6,286 nt of DNA from an uncultured Oscillospiraceae bacterium (GCA_947631215.1 CANRKN010000123.1:1-6286); one strand, 5' to 3'. Shown: positions 1-6,005, numbered from the stretch's first letter. Notes: generated from the sequence alone by a model not told the origin. A program made the numbers and translations.

Positions 1-195
1 AAGGCTCTGGTAGTCCCGCTCCATGATGACGCCCACGTCGCGGATGCCCGCGTTGACCATCATGGACAGGGCGAAGTCTATAAGGCGGTACCGGCCGCCG
101 AAGGGGATAGAGGCGCTGTTTCTGTGCTCCACCAGCTCCCGCAGCGCGGGCTCGGAGCTCAAGGTGTAGATGATGCCATGCAGATCGTTTCTCAT
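1..195 (-). CDS. glgD: GlgD, glucose-1-phosphate adenylyltransferase companion subunit (partial, N-terminal 65 residues)
   Basis: The gene runs off the left edge, so only residues 1-65 are visible. The start [12 protein letters not shown] and the block [11 protein letters not shown] at residues 31-41, followed by [15 protein letters not shown], match the N-terminus of the GlgD family. The glycine-rich nucleotide loop of true pyrophosphorylases (GGQGSR in the neighbouring GlgC) is absent; the equivalent stretch reads [11 protein letters not shown]. This is expected for GlgD, known in Firmicutes as a non-catalytic or weakly catalytic partner that forms heterotetramers with GlgC and modulates ADP-glucose synthesis for glycogen. 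Its ATG overlaps the glgC stop as ATGA (192-195), which suggests translational coupling and matched production of the two subunits. A GGGGTGG stretch also lies about six bases upstream of the ATG. Family assignment is firm; what lies beyond residue 65 cannot be judged. Confidence 0.93.
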   Translation of the reverse strand, partial: MRNDLHGIIYTLSSEPALRELVEHRNSASIPFGGRYRLIDFALSMMVNAGIRDVGVIMERDYQSL

Positions 196-1385
196 GTCGC
201 CACCCCGCTATACAGCATGGCGCCGGGCGCCACCACGGCGCCGGGGCCAACAGTCACATCCGGGCCGCAGGTCGCTACGCCCCAGCTATCCGTTCCGTCC
301 GGCTCGGCGCCCACGCGGGCGCCCTTGCAGACCCGGACGTTCTCGCCCAGGATGGCGAAGCGCACCTCCGCGCCCTCCTCCACCACGGCGCCGGGCATGA
401 GCACGCTGTACTCCACCTTGGCGCCCTTTTCGATGGTCACCTGATTGGACAGTACGCTGTTGAACACGCTGCCGTCCACGATGCAGCCCTCCGTCACGAT
501 GGAGTGGCGGATGTCCGCCTCGGGCCCCGCGATCTGGGGCGGGCGGATGGGGCTGCGGCTCATGATGGGCCAGTCGGGGTCGTAGAGGTCGATCTGGTCC
601 TGGCTGAGCATATCCATGTTGGCGTCCCACAGGCTGGTGATGGTGCCCACGTCACGCCAATAGCCCTTGAAGTGGTAGGCCCAGAGCTTCTCCCCCTGGT
701 TCAGGAGCCGGGGGATGATGTTCTTGCCGAAGTCCTGCTGGCTGTTGGGGTCGGCGTTGTCCTCCACCAGGGCCTGGCGCAGCTTCTTCCAGGTGAAGAT
801 GTAGATGCCCATGGAGGCCAGGTCGCTCTTGGGATGGGCGGGCTTTTCCTCGAACTCGGTGATGTAGCCGTCCTCGCCGGTGTTCATGATGCCGAAGCGC
901 TTGGCCTCGTCCATGCTCACCTGGATGACGGCGATGGTGCAGGCCGCGCCCTTTTCCTTGTGCTCCCGGAGCATGTCGGCGTAGTCCATCTTATAGATGT
1001 GGTCGCCGGAGAGGATCAGCACATATTCCGGGTCCCGCACGTCGATGAAGTCCAGGTTCTGGTAGATGGCGTTGGCCGTGCCGGAGAACCAGTTGCCCTT
1101 CTCGCCCGCGGACATATAGGGCGGCAGGATGAACACGCCGCCGTCATCCGCGCTGAGGTCCCAGGGCTGGCCGGTGCCCAGGTAGGCGTTGAGCTTCATG
1201 GGCCGGTACTGGGTCAGCACGCCCACGGTGTCGATGCCGGAGTTGGCGCAGTTGGAAAGGGGAAAGTCGATGATGCGGTACTTCCCACCAAAGGGAAGGT
1301 TGGGCTTTGCCACGTCGGCCGTCAGGGCGTACAGCCGTGAACCCTGTCCGCCGGCCAGCAGCATGGCAATACATTCCTTTTTCAC
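192..1385 (-). CDS. glgC: Glucose-1-phosphate adenylyltransferase GlgC (ADP-glucose pyrophosphorylase)
   Basis: GlgC makes ADP-glucose from ATP and glucose-1-phosphate, the committed step of bacterial glycogen synthesis, in the cytoplasm. With the GTG start the protein has 397 residues, normal for the family. Visible motifs in order are the nucleotide loop GGQGSRL (12-18), [15 protein letters not shown] (27-41), the metal-site block [11 protein letters not shown] (125-135, Asp128), the sugar-phosphate block EFEEKP (177-182, Lys181), GYWRDVGT (241-248), and a C-terminal left-handed beta-helix of hexapeptide-like repeats from about residue 290. A TTG three codons upstream would lie one base after the Shine-Dalgarno, so GTG at 1385-1383 is preferred: GGAGG is seven bases before it and the protein then begins [13 protein letters not shown], the usual GlgC start. 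It lies downstream of pth and overlaps glgD by four bases. No frame damage is seen. Confidence 0.96.
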   Translation of the reverse strand: MKKECIAMLLAGGQGSRLYALTADVAKPNLPFGGKYRIIDFPLSNCANSGIDTVGVLTQYRPMKLNAYLGTGQPWDLSADDGGVFILPPYMSAGEKGNWFSGTANAIYQNLDFIDVRDPEYVLILSGDHIYKMDYADMLREHKEKGAACTIAVIQVSMDEAKRFGIMNTGEDGYITEFEEKPAHPKSDLASMGIYIFTWKKLRQALVEDNADPNSQQDFGKNIIPRLLNQGEKLWAYHFKGYWRDVGTITSLWDANMDMLSQDQIDLYDPDWPIMSRSPIRPPQIAGPEADIRHSIVTEGCIVDGSVFNSVLSNQVTIEKGAKVEYSVLMPGAVVEEGAEVRFAILGENVRVCKGARVGAEPDGTDSWGVATCGPDVTVGPGAVVAPGAMLYSGVAT

Positions 1386-1392
1386 GGGCAAA

Positions 1393-1397
1393 CCTCC
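1393..1397 (-). promoter_or_regulatory. Shine-Dalgarno site that decides the glgC start
   Basis: GGAGG on the minus strand lies seven bases upstream of GTG (1385-1383) but only one base upstream of the longer TTG candidate (1391-1389). Spacing therefore selects the GTG start and removes two N-terminal residues from the longest open frame. Confidence 0.8.
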
Positions 1398-1403
1398 AAT
1401 ACT

Positions 1404-1440
1404 GTTTTATCTTTTCGCTCCGCCGAAGCGTTGAGAAAAC
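1404..1440 (-). promoter_or_regulatory. Imperfect RNA hairpin in the pth-glgC gap, just ahead of the glgC ribosome site
   Basis: In the minus-strand transcript an inner stem CGCTTC/GGAGCG (1430-1425 with 1421-1416, one G-U wobble) closes a three-base loop. An outer stem GTTTT/AAAAC (1440-1436 with 1408-1404) plus two further pairs encloses an interior loop. The stem is better in the sense RNA (T-G, a wobble) than in the antisense (C-A, a mismatch), which weakly favours an RNA role. No T-tract follows the hairpin on either strand, so it does not look like an intrinsic terminator. It could stabilise or separate the glgCD part of a prs-pth-glgCD message. This is a hand fold only. Confidence 0.4.
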
Positions 1441-1444
1441 AAGT

Positions 1445-2044
1445 TCATTCCTGCCGGTTGTACCGCTCCATGGCCTTGGCGGGGCCCAGGAGGATGTAGT
1501 CCTCCACCGCCTTGGCCGCCCGGGTGCAGGCCCCGGAAAAGGCGTCCCAGTCGGCGTTTCGCGGCACGCCCAGGACCCAGTCTATCTGCTCCTCGCCCCC
1601 GTGGGGCGGGGCGCCCACGCCGATGCGGATGCGGGGGAAATCCTCGCTGCCCAGGTGGGCGATGATGCTTTTCAAGCCGTTGTGGCCCCCCGCGGAGCCC
1701 CGCTCGCGGATGCGCAGCCTCCCGCAGGGGAGGTTGATGTCGTCCGACACCACCAGTACATGCTCCGGGGGTATCTTATAGAACCTCGCGGCCTGGCCCA
1801 CGGCCCGGCCGGACTCGTTCATATAGGTCTGGGGCTTCATGACCAGCACGCCGGTGCCGTCCGATAGCTCCCACCGGCCCGTGAGGGCCTGAAAGCGCAG
1901 GCGGGTCGCCGCCACGCCGCTCTCCTTTGCCAGCGCCTCCGCGGCCAGAAAGCCCGCGTTGTGGCGGGTGCCGTTATACCGGGGGCCGGGATTGCCCAGA
2001 AATACCGCCAGCCAGTTCACCGGGCCGGCACTCCGCCCGAACAT
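1445..2044 (-). CDS. pth: Peptidyl-tRNA hydrolase
   Basis: Pth cleaves the ester bond of peptidyl-tRNAs that drop off ribosomes, freeing tRNA for reuse; it is a cytosolic and usually essential enzyme. The 199-residue frame has all expected landmarks: LGNPGPRYNGTRHNAGF with the catalytic His28 and Asn18, KPQTYMNESG with Asn76, SDDINLPCGRLR with Asp101, and AGGHNGLKSI with Asn122. These correspond to His20, Asn10, Asn68, Asp93 and Asn114 of the E. coli enzyme at a constant offset of eight. The ATG at 2044-2042 shares one base with the prs stop codon TGA (TGATG); a GTG one codon earlier would give 200 residues and a GTGA overlap. No good Shine-Dalgarno precedes either start, so translation probably depends on coupling to prs. 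The prs-pth neighbourhood is a recurring Firmicutes arrangement. Confidence 0.95.
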   Translation of the reverse strand: MFGRSAGPVNWLAVFLGNPGPRYNGTRHNAGFLAAEALAKESGVAATRLRFQALTGRWELSDGTGVLVMKPQTYMNESGRAVGQAARFYKIPPEHVLVVSDDINLPCGRLRIRERGSAGGHNGLKSIIAHLGSEDFPRIRIGVGAPPHGGEEQIDWVLGVPRNADWDAFSGACTRAAKAVEDYILLGPAKAMERYNRQE

Positions 2045-3006
2045 CACTCAAACAGGGACGCCAAAGACTCGTCCTCATAGATGCGGTGGATGGATGCGGC
2101 GAAGATGGGCGCCGCGGAGAGGTATTTGATCTTCTCCACCCGGGGCTGGTCCTTGGGATAGGGGATGGTGTCGAAGAGCAGCAGTTCTTCCAATTCGCTG
2201 TTCTCTATGCGCTCCAGGGCGGGGCCGGACAGGACCCCGTGGCTGGCGCAGGCGTAAATTTTATTGGCGCCGCCGATGTGCTTGATGGCCTTGGCCGCGC
2301 CCACGAGAGAGCCGGCGGTGTCCACCATGTCGTCCAGCAGGAGGACGTTTTTGCCCTCCACGTTGCCGATGAGGTTCATGACTTCGGACTGGTTGGCCTT
2401 TTCCCGGCGCTTGTCCACGATGGCCAGATCCAAGCCCAGCTTCATGGCAAAGGTGCGGGCCCGGGCCACACTGCCCACGTCCGGGGAGACCACCATGAAG
2501 TCGCCGCTGGCGAGGTCAAAGCGCTTTTTGTAGTGGTTGGCGAACAGGGGCCCGCCGGCCAGGTTGTCCACGGCGATGTCGAAAAAGCCCTGGATCTGCG
2601 GCGCGTGCAGGTCCATGGTCAGCACCCGGTCGGCGCCGGCCTGGGTGATGAGGTTGGCGACCAGCTTCGCGGAGATGGGGTCGCGGCTCTTGGCCTTCCT
2701 GTCCTGACGGGCGTAGCCGAAGTAGGGCATCACGGCAGTGATGCGCCCGGCGGAGGCCCGGCGCATGGCGTCGGTCATGACCAGAAGCTCCATCAGGTTG
2801 TCATTCACGGGACCGCAGGTGGACTGCACCAAAAATACGTCCGCCCCGCGCACCGGCTCATATACGGACACGGAGCACTCACCGTCGGCGAAGTGGGTGC
2901 ACACGGCGTCGCCAAGGGAGATATTCAGATTGTCGCATATGCCCTTGGCCAGCTCAGGATTGGCGTTTCCGGTAAAGACCTTGATTTCTTTGCCGTGAGA
3001 GATCAT
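2044..3006 (-). CDS. prs: Ribose-phosphate pyrophosphokinase (PRPP synthetase)
   Basis: Prs transfers pyrophosphate from ATP to ribose-5-phosphate, giving PRPP for purine, pyrimidine, histidine, tryptophan and NAD synthesis in the cytosol. The 320-residue length is typical of class I enzymes. Visible motifs are FADGE (39-43), the flexible loop region GYARQDRKAKSRDPISAK (97-114), DLHAPQIQGFF with His134 (132-142), the DKRR block (198-201) and the PRPP-binding loop DDMVDTAGS (225-233). The ATG at 3006-3004 has AGGGGG seven bases upstream. It is the first gene of the apparent minus-strand unit, and its stop overlaps the pth start. A strong extended -10 lies about 75 bases upstream. The C-terminal tail ESLASLF is family-like, and the frame is intact. 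Confidence 0.97.
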   Translation of the reverse strand: MISHGKEIKVFTGNANPELAKGICDNLNISLGDAVCTHFADGECSVSVYEPVRGADVFLVQSTCGPVNDNLMELLVMTDAMRRASAGRITAVMPYFGYARQDRKAKSRDPISAKLVANLITQAGADRVLTMDLHAPQIQGFFDIAVDNLAGGPLFANHYKKRFDLASGDFMVVSPDVGSVARARTFAMKLGLDLAIVDKRREKANQSEVMNLIGNVEGKNVLLLDDMVDTAGSLVGAAKAIKHIGGANKIYACASHGVLSGPALERIENSELEELLLFDTIPYPKDQPRVEKIKYLSAAPIFAASIHRIYEDESLASLFE

Positions 3007-3018
3007 TCAGTTACCCCC

Positions 3019-3032
3019 TGCCCGTATGGGCA
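3019..3032 (-). promoter_or_regulatory. Small hairpin abutting the prs Shine-Dalgarno
   Basis: In the prs leader RNA, TGCCC and GGGCA form a perfect five-base-pair stem around the loop ATAC. The 3' arm runs directly into the five-G core of the prs Shine-Dalgarno (3014-3018). Such a stem could limit or shape ribosome access, but it is short and may be chance. Confidence 0.3.
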
Positions 3033-3081
3033 TATTCGATTATATATGTAAATGTGTCTTGCATGTAACATACCTATAAAC

Positions 3082-3090
3082 ATTATAACA
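3082..3090 (-). promoter_or_regulatory. Extended -10 promoter for the prs-pth-glgCD unit
   Basis: The minus strand reads TGTTATAAT, a perfect TATAAT (3087-3082) preceded by the TGn extension, predicting a start near 3075 and a leader of about 70 bases before prs. The region at the normal -35 distance (TTCCAT) is weak. A perfect TTGACA exists further upstream at 3122-3117, but the spacer would be 29 bases, too long for a sigma-70 pair. I therefore read this as an extended -10 promoter. A second TATAAT lies at 3044-3039 without a convincing -35. Confidence 0.65.
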
Positions 3091-3165
3091 AAGGCGAAGT
3101 TCAAATGGAAGTGTTTTGTCAAATTCTTTCCGGGTAAAAATTACAAATCTTTTCCAGTCGGAATA

Positions 3166-3189
3166 GGGCAAGATACACTATGCTTGCCC
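3166..3189. promoter_or_regulatory. Inverted repeat upstream of the dipeptidase promoter (candidate operator)
   Basis: GGGCAAG (3166-3172) is matched by CTTGCCC (3183-3189). Three further pairs, ATA (3173-3175) with TAT (3179-3181), extend the dyad across one unpaired G at 3182. Neither strand carries a T-tract after it, so it is not an intrinsic terminator. It ends four bases before the -35 hexamer of the plus-strand promoter, a common place for an activator or repressor to bind. The regulator is unknown. Confidence 0.45.
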
Positions 3190-3193
3190 GGGA

Positions 3194-3223
3194 TTGACAG
3201 CCGGGGCGGCCCCGTTTTATACT
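3194..3223 (+). promoter_or_regulatory. Sigma-70/SigA-type promoter for the dipeptidase-MATE operon
   Basis: A perfect -35 TTGACA (3194-3199) and a near-perfect -10 TATACT (3218-3223) are separated by 18 bases. The start is predicted near 3230, leaving a short leader of about 30 bases before the ATG at 3262. The spacer holds a perfect inverted repeat (see the entry at 3202-3214), so this promoter may be directly regulated. Confidence 0.65.
3202..3214. repeat. Perfect 13-base GC palindrome inside the promoter spacer
   Basis: CGGGGC (3202-3207) and GCCCCG (3209-3214) form a perfect dyad about the central G at 3208, lying wholly between the -35 and -10 hexamers. Two readings are possible. It may be an operator for a dimeric repressor or for a spacer-distorting activator. 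Alternatively it may be a short intrinsic terminator or attenuator for any upstream plus-strand transcript, because TTTTATACTTT follows it directly. The stem would be only five pairs with a three-base loop, so the operator reading is slightly preferred. Confidence 0.5.
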
Positions 3224-3261
3224 TTAAGAAAGGAAATTTCTATCAGAAAGGCGGACAGACC

Positions 3262-4188
3262 ATGCTGCCCATCCCCTATTTCGACGGCCACTCCGACGCC
3301 ATCAGCAAGTGCACCCACCTGGGCTGGTCCCTGGCCAAGTCCCCCGGCCACCTGGACTTTGCCCGGCTGAGCCAATTCCAGAAGGCGGCTCAGGTATTCG
3401 CCCTCTTTGCCAACGCCGGAAAATACCCCGCCGGGACCCTGTGGGCCGTGTGCCGGAAGGAGCACGACGTGTTCCTTTCGGAGATAGCCAAAAACGCCGA
3501 TGTGGCGGCCCATTGCCGCACGGGCGCGGAGCTGGACGCCGCCCATGAGGCGGGCAAGGTGGCGGCGGTGCTCTCCATCGAGGGGGCGGAGCTCATAGAC
3601 TGCGACCCGGAGAAGCTGGAAACAGTCGCCGGGTGGGGCGTGAGGCTCATCACCATCACCTGGAACTACAAAAACGCCCTGTCCGGCGCCAATGTGGACG
3701 CCACAGACGAGGGGCTCACAGATCAGGGCCGGGAATTCTGCCGGGAGGCGGTACGCCTGGGCATCCTCCCCGACGTGTCCCACCTGTCCGACCCCGGGTT
3801 CTGGGACCTGGCGGAGATGGGCCTGGGGCCCCTGGTGGCCACCCACTCTGACAGCCGGGCCCTGTGCGGCCATCCCCGGAATCTGACCGACGACATGTTC
3901 AAGGCTATACGGGACAGCGGCGGCGTGGCGGGCATCAACCTCTGCTGCGAGTTCGTGGGCGGGGCCGCGACCCTGGACGACCTCATCCGACATATCGACC
4001 ACTTTATGGAACTGGGCGGCGAAAAGACCGTGTCCCTGGGCGGGGACTGGGACGGCTGCACCCTGGCCTGCGGCTGGCAGGGGGTGCAGGACCTGCCCAC
4101 TTTGTGGGAGGCGCTGGAGAAGAGGGGCTATGACCGGCCCCTCTTGGAGGACATCTTCTACAACAACTGGCGGAGAGTGATGGCATGA
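3262..4188 (+). CDS. M19-family dipeptidase (membrane/renal dipeptidase-like zinc hydrolase)
   Basis: Members of this family are binuclear-zinc hydrolases that cleave dipeptides, often with a D-residue at the C-terminal side; some also open beta-lactams. The expected metal and active-site pattern is present: DGHSD (8-12, His10 and Asp12), SIEGAE with the bridging Glu107, DVSH with His174, ATHS with His195 followed by Arg199, and GGDWDG (260-265). The length of 308 residues suits the compact bacterial form. No signal peptide or membrane helix is visible, so the enzyme is probably cytosolic despite the family name. ATG 3262 is chosen because an AAAGGCGG ribosome site lies upstream; the open frame continues back to 3052 but crosses the promoter, so the extension is rejected. 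The stop overlaps the following MATE start as ATGA. The natural substrate cannot be read from sequence. Confidence 0.9.
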   Translation: MLPIPYFDGHSDAISKCTHLGWSLAKSPGHLDFARLSQFQKAAQVFALFANAGKYPAGTLWAVCRKEHDVFLSEIAKNADVAAHCRTGAELDAAHEAGKVAAVLSIEGAELIDCDPEKLETVAGWGVRLITITWNYKNALSGANVDATDEGLTDQGREFCREAVRLGILPDVSHLSDPGFWDLAEMGLGPLVATHSDSRALCGHPRNLTDDMFKAIRDSGGVAGINLCCEFVGGAATLDDLIRHIDHFMELGGEKTVSLGGDWDGCTLACGWQGVQDLPTLWEALEKRGYDRPLLEDIFYNNWRRVMA

Positions 4189-5552
4189 GCGAAAATACGC
4201 TGCAAAAGGAAAACGCCATGGGCACGGCCAAGATGAGCCGGCTCATCCTCACCACGGGCCTGCCTCTGATGGTGAGCCTGCTCATAAACTCTCTCTATAA
4301 CTTTGTGGACAGCGTGTTCGTCTCCCGGGTGTCGGAGGAGGCGCTGACGGCGCTGAGCCTGTCCGCGCCGGTGCAGACGCTGGCCTCGGCACTGGGCTTC
4401 GGCAACGCCATCGGTCTGAACGCCGTCATCTCCAAGGCATTGGGGGAAAAGGACCCGGGCAAGGTGCGCCGGGCGGCGGACAGCGCCATCTTCCTGGCCT
4501 TCTGCGCGTGGGTGCTGATCGCGGTGCTGTGCCTGGTTGGCGTGCGGTGGTATTTCGACTGGCAGTCCGGCGGCAATGAGGTCATCGCCGCCTATGGCCG
4601 GGACTATCTCGCCGTGTGCATGCTCTTCTCCTTCGGCCAGATGGGCCAGTGGGTATTCGACCGGTTCGTCATGGCCAGCGGCAAAGGCCACCTCTTCCTC
4701 TTCACCCTCTCCGCCGCGTCGCTGACGAACCTGGCCCTGGACCCCATCTTCATCTTCGGCCTGTTCGGCGTGCCCCGCCTGGAGACCCTGGGCGCCGCCA
4801 TCGCCACCGTCATCGGCCAGATCGTGGGCATGCTGGCGGGGATATTCATCAACCGCCGGTGGAACAGGGAGATACCCTTCTCCCTCCGGCCCCGGCCCGA
4901 CGGGAAGAGCATCCGGGACATCCTGCGGGTGGGCGTCCCCTCCGCGCTGGTACAGGTCCTGACCAGCTTCGTCAGCGTGGTGATGAACTCCATCCTCTTC
5001 GCCTTCTCCTCCACGGCGGTGGCCATCTACGGCGTGTGCGCCAAGATACAGGGCGTGGTGACCGTGGGGGTCCACGGCATCGACAACGGCCTCATCCCCA
5101 TCGTGGCCTACAACTACGGGGCCCGAAAGCCCGGGCGCATCGACCAGGCCATCCGCTGGACGCTCATCTATTCGGCGCTTTTGTACCTCGTCTTTTTCGC
5201 GGCGCTGGAGCTGCTGCCAGGGACGGTGCTGCGGCTGTTCAACGCCTCGGAGAACATGGCCGCCATGGGTAAGCCCGCCCTGCGCATCTTCGCGCTGGTG
5301 TGGTTTTTATCCATCCCGGGCATGGTGTGCGCCGCGGGGCTGCAGGGGCTGGGCCAGGGGCTGAAGAGCATGGTCCTGACCACGGCCCGGCAGGCGGTGC
5401 TGCCGGTGGCCTTCGCGCTCATCCTGCGGGTGTTCGGGAACCTGACCTGGATATGGTGGGCCTTCGCCCTGGCGGAGGCCGCCGCCATGCCCCTGGCGCT
5501 GCTCCTGTGGCGCCGGACCCGGGCGGCTGTGGCCGGGGAGCTGGACGGATAA
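4185..5552 (+). CDS. MATE family multidrug/toxin exporter (MepA-like)
   Basis: This inner-membrane antiporter family uses Na+ or H+ gradients to expel cationic drugs, dyes and metabolites. The 455-residue protein has alternating hydrophobic stretches consistent with 12 helices, in two halves joined near residues 228-245. Visible family marks are YNFVDSVFVSRV in helix 1 with Asp42, NLALDPIFIFGLFG (182-195), and PIVAYNYGA (305-313) opening the second half's cytosolic loop. These resemble the MepA branch. ATG 4185 overlaps the dipeptidase stop (ATGA) and has GGAGAG seven bases upstream. A second ATG at 4218 also has AAAGGA seven bases upstream and would remove 11 polar residues; both starts give an intact transporter. 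The overlap implies coupled expression with the dipeptidase. Substrate is unknown. The gene ends just before a strong terminator. Confidence 0.93.
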   Translation: MSENTLQKENAMGTAKMSRLILTTGLPLMVSLLINSLYNFVDSVFVSRVSEEALTALSLSAPVQTLASALGFGNAIGLNAVISKALGEKDPGKVRRAADSAIFLAFCAWVLIAVLCLVGVRWYFDWQSGGNEVIAAYGRDYLAVCMLFSFGQMGQWVFDRFVMASGKGHLFLFTLSAASLTNLALDPIFIFGLFGVPRLETLGAAIATVIGQIVGMLAGIFINRRWNREIPFSLRPRPDGKSIRDILRVGVPSALVQVLTSFVSVVMNSILFAFSSTAVAIYGVCAKIQGVVTVGVHGIDNGLIPIVAYNYGARKPGRIDQAIRWTLIYSALLYLVFFAALELLPGTVLRLFNASENMAAMGKPALRIFALVWFLSIPGMVCAAGLQGLGQGLKSMVLTTARQAVLPVAFALILRVFGNLTWIWWAFALAEAAAMPLALLLWRRTRAAVAGELDG

Positions 5553-5557
5553 GATAA

Positions 5558-5585
5558 GGCGGGAGCATCATCCGATGCCCCCGCC
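5558..5585. terminator. Bidirectional intrinsic terminator between the converging MATE and TfoX-like genes
   Basis: GGCGGG (5558-5563) pairs with CCCGCC (5580-5585) and GCATC (5565-5569) with GATGC (5574-5578), around the loop ATCC. The single A-C mismatch (5564/5579) becomes a G-U wobble in the minus-strand RNA, making a continuous 12-pair stem there. The plus strand continues CTGTTGTTTGCTTG and the minus strand TTATCTTATC; both tails are moderately T-rich. It begins five bases after the MATE stop and lies about 30 bases past the stop of the opposing gene, so it can end both transcripts. Confidence 0.75.
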
Positions 5586-5615
5586 CTGTTGTTTGCTTGA
5601 TAAACGGGAAGCTGC

Positions 5616-5936
5616 CTATTTCTTCTTTTTCGGTTTTGGTGCCGGCAGTTCCTCATACATGGCGTTGAATAAACCTGTCAAAAACTCTCTGTTGTCAACC
5701 TCGTCTACCAACAACATCTCTTTTGCTCCCTCATAGGGTGATTCATAGGTCGTTGCTGGCATATAGCTGATCGCTGCTTTTATTGGTTTTACAAGCAGCC
5801 TGTCATCATAGATACCGCCTACGATCTTGCTACGGTAATAGATGATAAATTCTCCCATCATTGCCCGATATGTAATTTCCTCCAATTCGGATAATTGCCC
5901 TAAAATAAAATCCAAATATTCTTTACTTGATGCCAT
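5616..5936 (-). CDS. TfoX/Sxy N-terminal-domain protein
   Basis: This is a 106-residue protein consisting of essentially one TfoX N-terminal domain (about residues 8-94) with the typical block YRAMMGEFIIYYRSKIVGGI (23-42), then YDDRLLVKP and YEGAKEMLLVDEVDN, and a basic tail ending PKPKKKK. In gamma-proteobacteria TfoX/Sxy regulates competence, but those proteins also carry a C-terminal domain. Short single-domain Firmicutes homologues have no well-established role, so no competence function should be assumed. The ATG at 5936-5934 has GAGGTGG close upstream. By hand count over several 60-base lines its GC is roughly 40-48 percent, whereas MATE lines reach about 70 percent, and its third positions are far less GC-biased. 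This suggests acquisition from a lower-GC relative. It has its own promoter and shares a terminator with the converging MATE gene. Confidence 0.88.
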   Translation of the reverse strand: MASSKEYLDFILGQLSELEEITYRAMMGEFIIYYRSKIVGGIYDDRLLVKPIKAAISYMPATTYESPYEGAKEMLLVDEVDNREFLTGLFNAMYEELPAPKPKKKK

Positions 5937-5976
5937 TATTCCACCTCAACTCCCGATTTATCGTTCTTCTGCCATG

Positions 5977-6005
5977 ATTATACCCCCGCTCCCATGAGAC
6001 TGCAA
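5977..6005 (-). promoter_or_regulatory. Promoter for the TfoX-like gene
   Basis: On the minus strand a perfect -10 TATAAT (5982-5977) follows TTGCAG (6005-6000) with a 17-base spacer. The start is predicted near 5970, leaving about 33 bases of leader. The -35 matches consensus at only three positions, so moderate strength is expected. Confidence 0.6.

Noticed and set aside
504..1340. 278-codon plus-strand open frame opposite glgC
   Set aside because: It is antisense to a fully recognised GlgC, has no ribosome site, and its valine/glycine/histidine-rich product is typical of a GC-rich shadow frame.
1927..3051. 374-codon plus-strand open frame opposite prs and the start of pth
   Set aside because: It is a shadow of the recognised prs and pth genes, with low-complexity composition and no family resemblance.
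3052..3261. N-terminal extension of the dipeptidase to an ATG at 3052
   Set aside because: The extension crosses the TTGACA/TATACT promoter and both dyads, is AT-rich unlike the gene, and lacks a ribosome site; family alignment starts near the ATG at 3262.
3217..4002. 261-codon minus-strand open frame opposite the dipeptidase
   Set aside because: The opposite strand carries all M19 active-site motifs; this frame also crosses the mapped promoter and has no recognisable domain.
4158..5075. 305-codon minus-strand open frame opposite the MATE gene
   Set aside because: Its product is rich in His, Asp, Glu and Gln in a way expected from the complement of a transmembrane gene, and it has no ribosome site.
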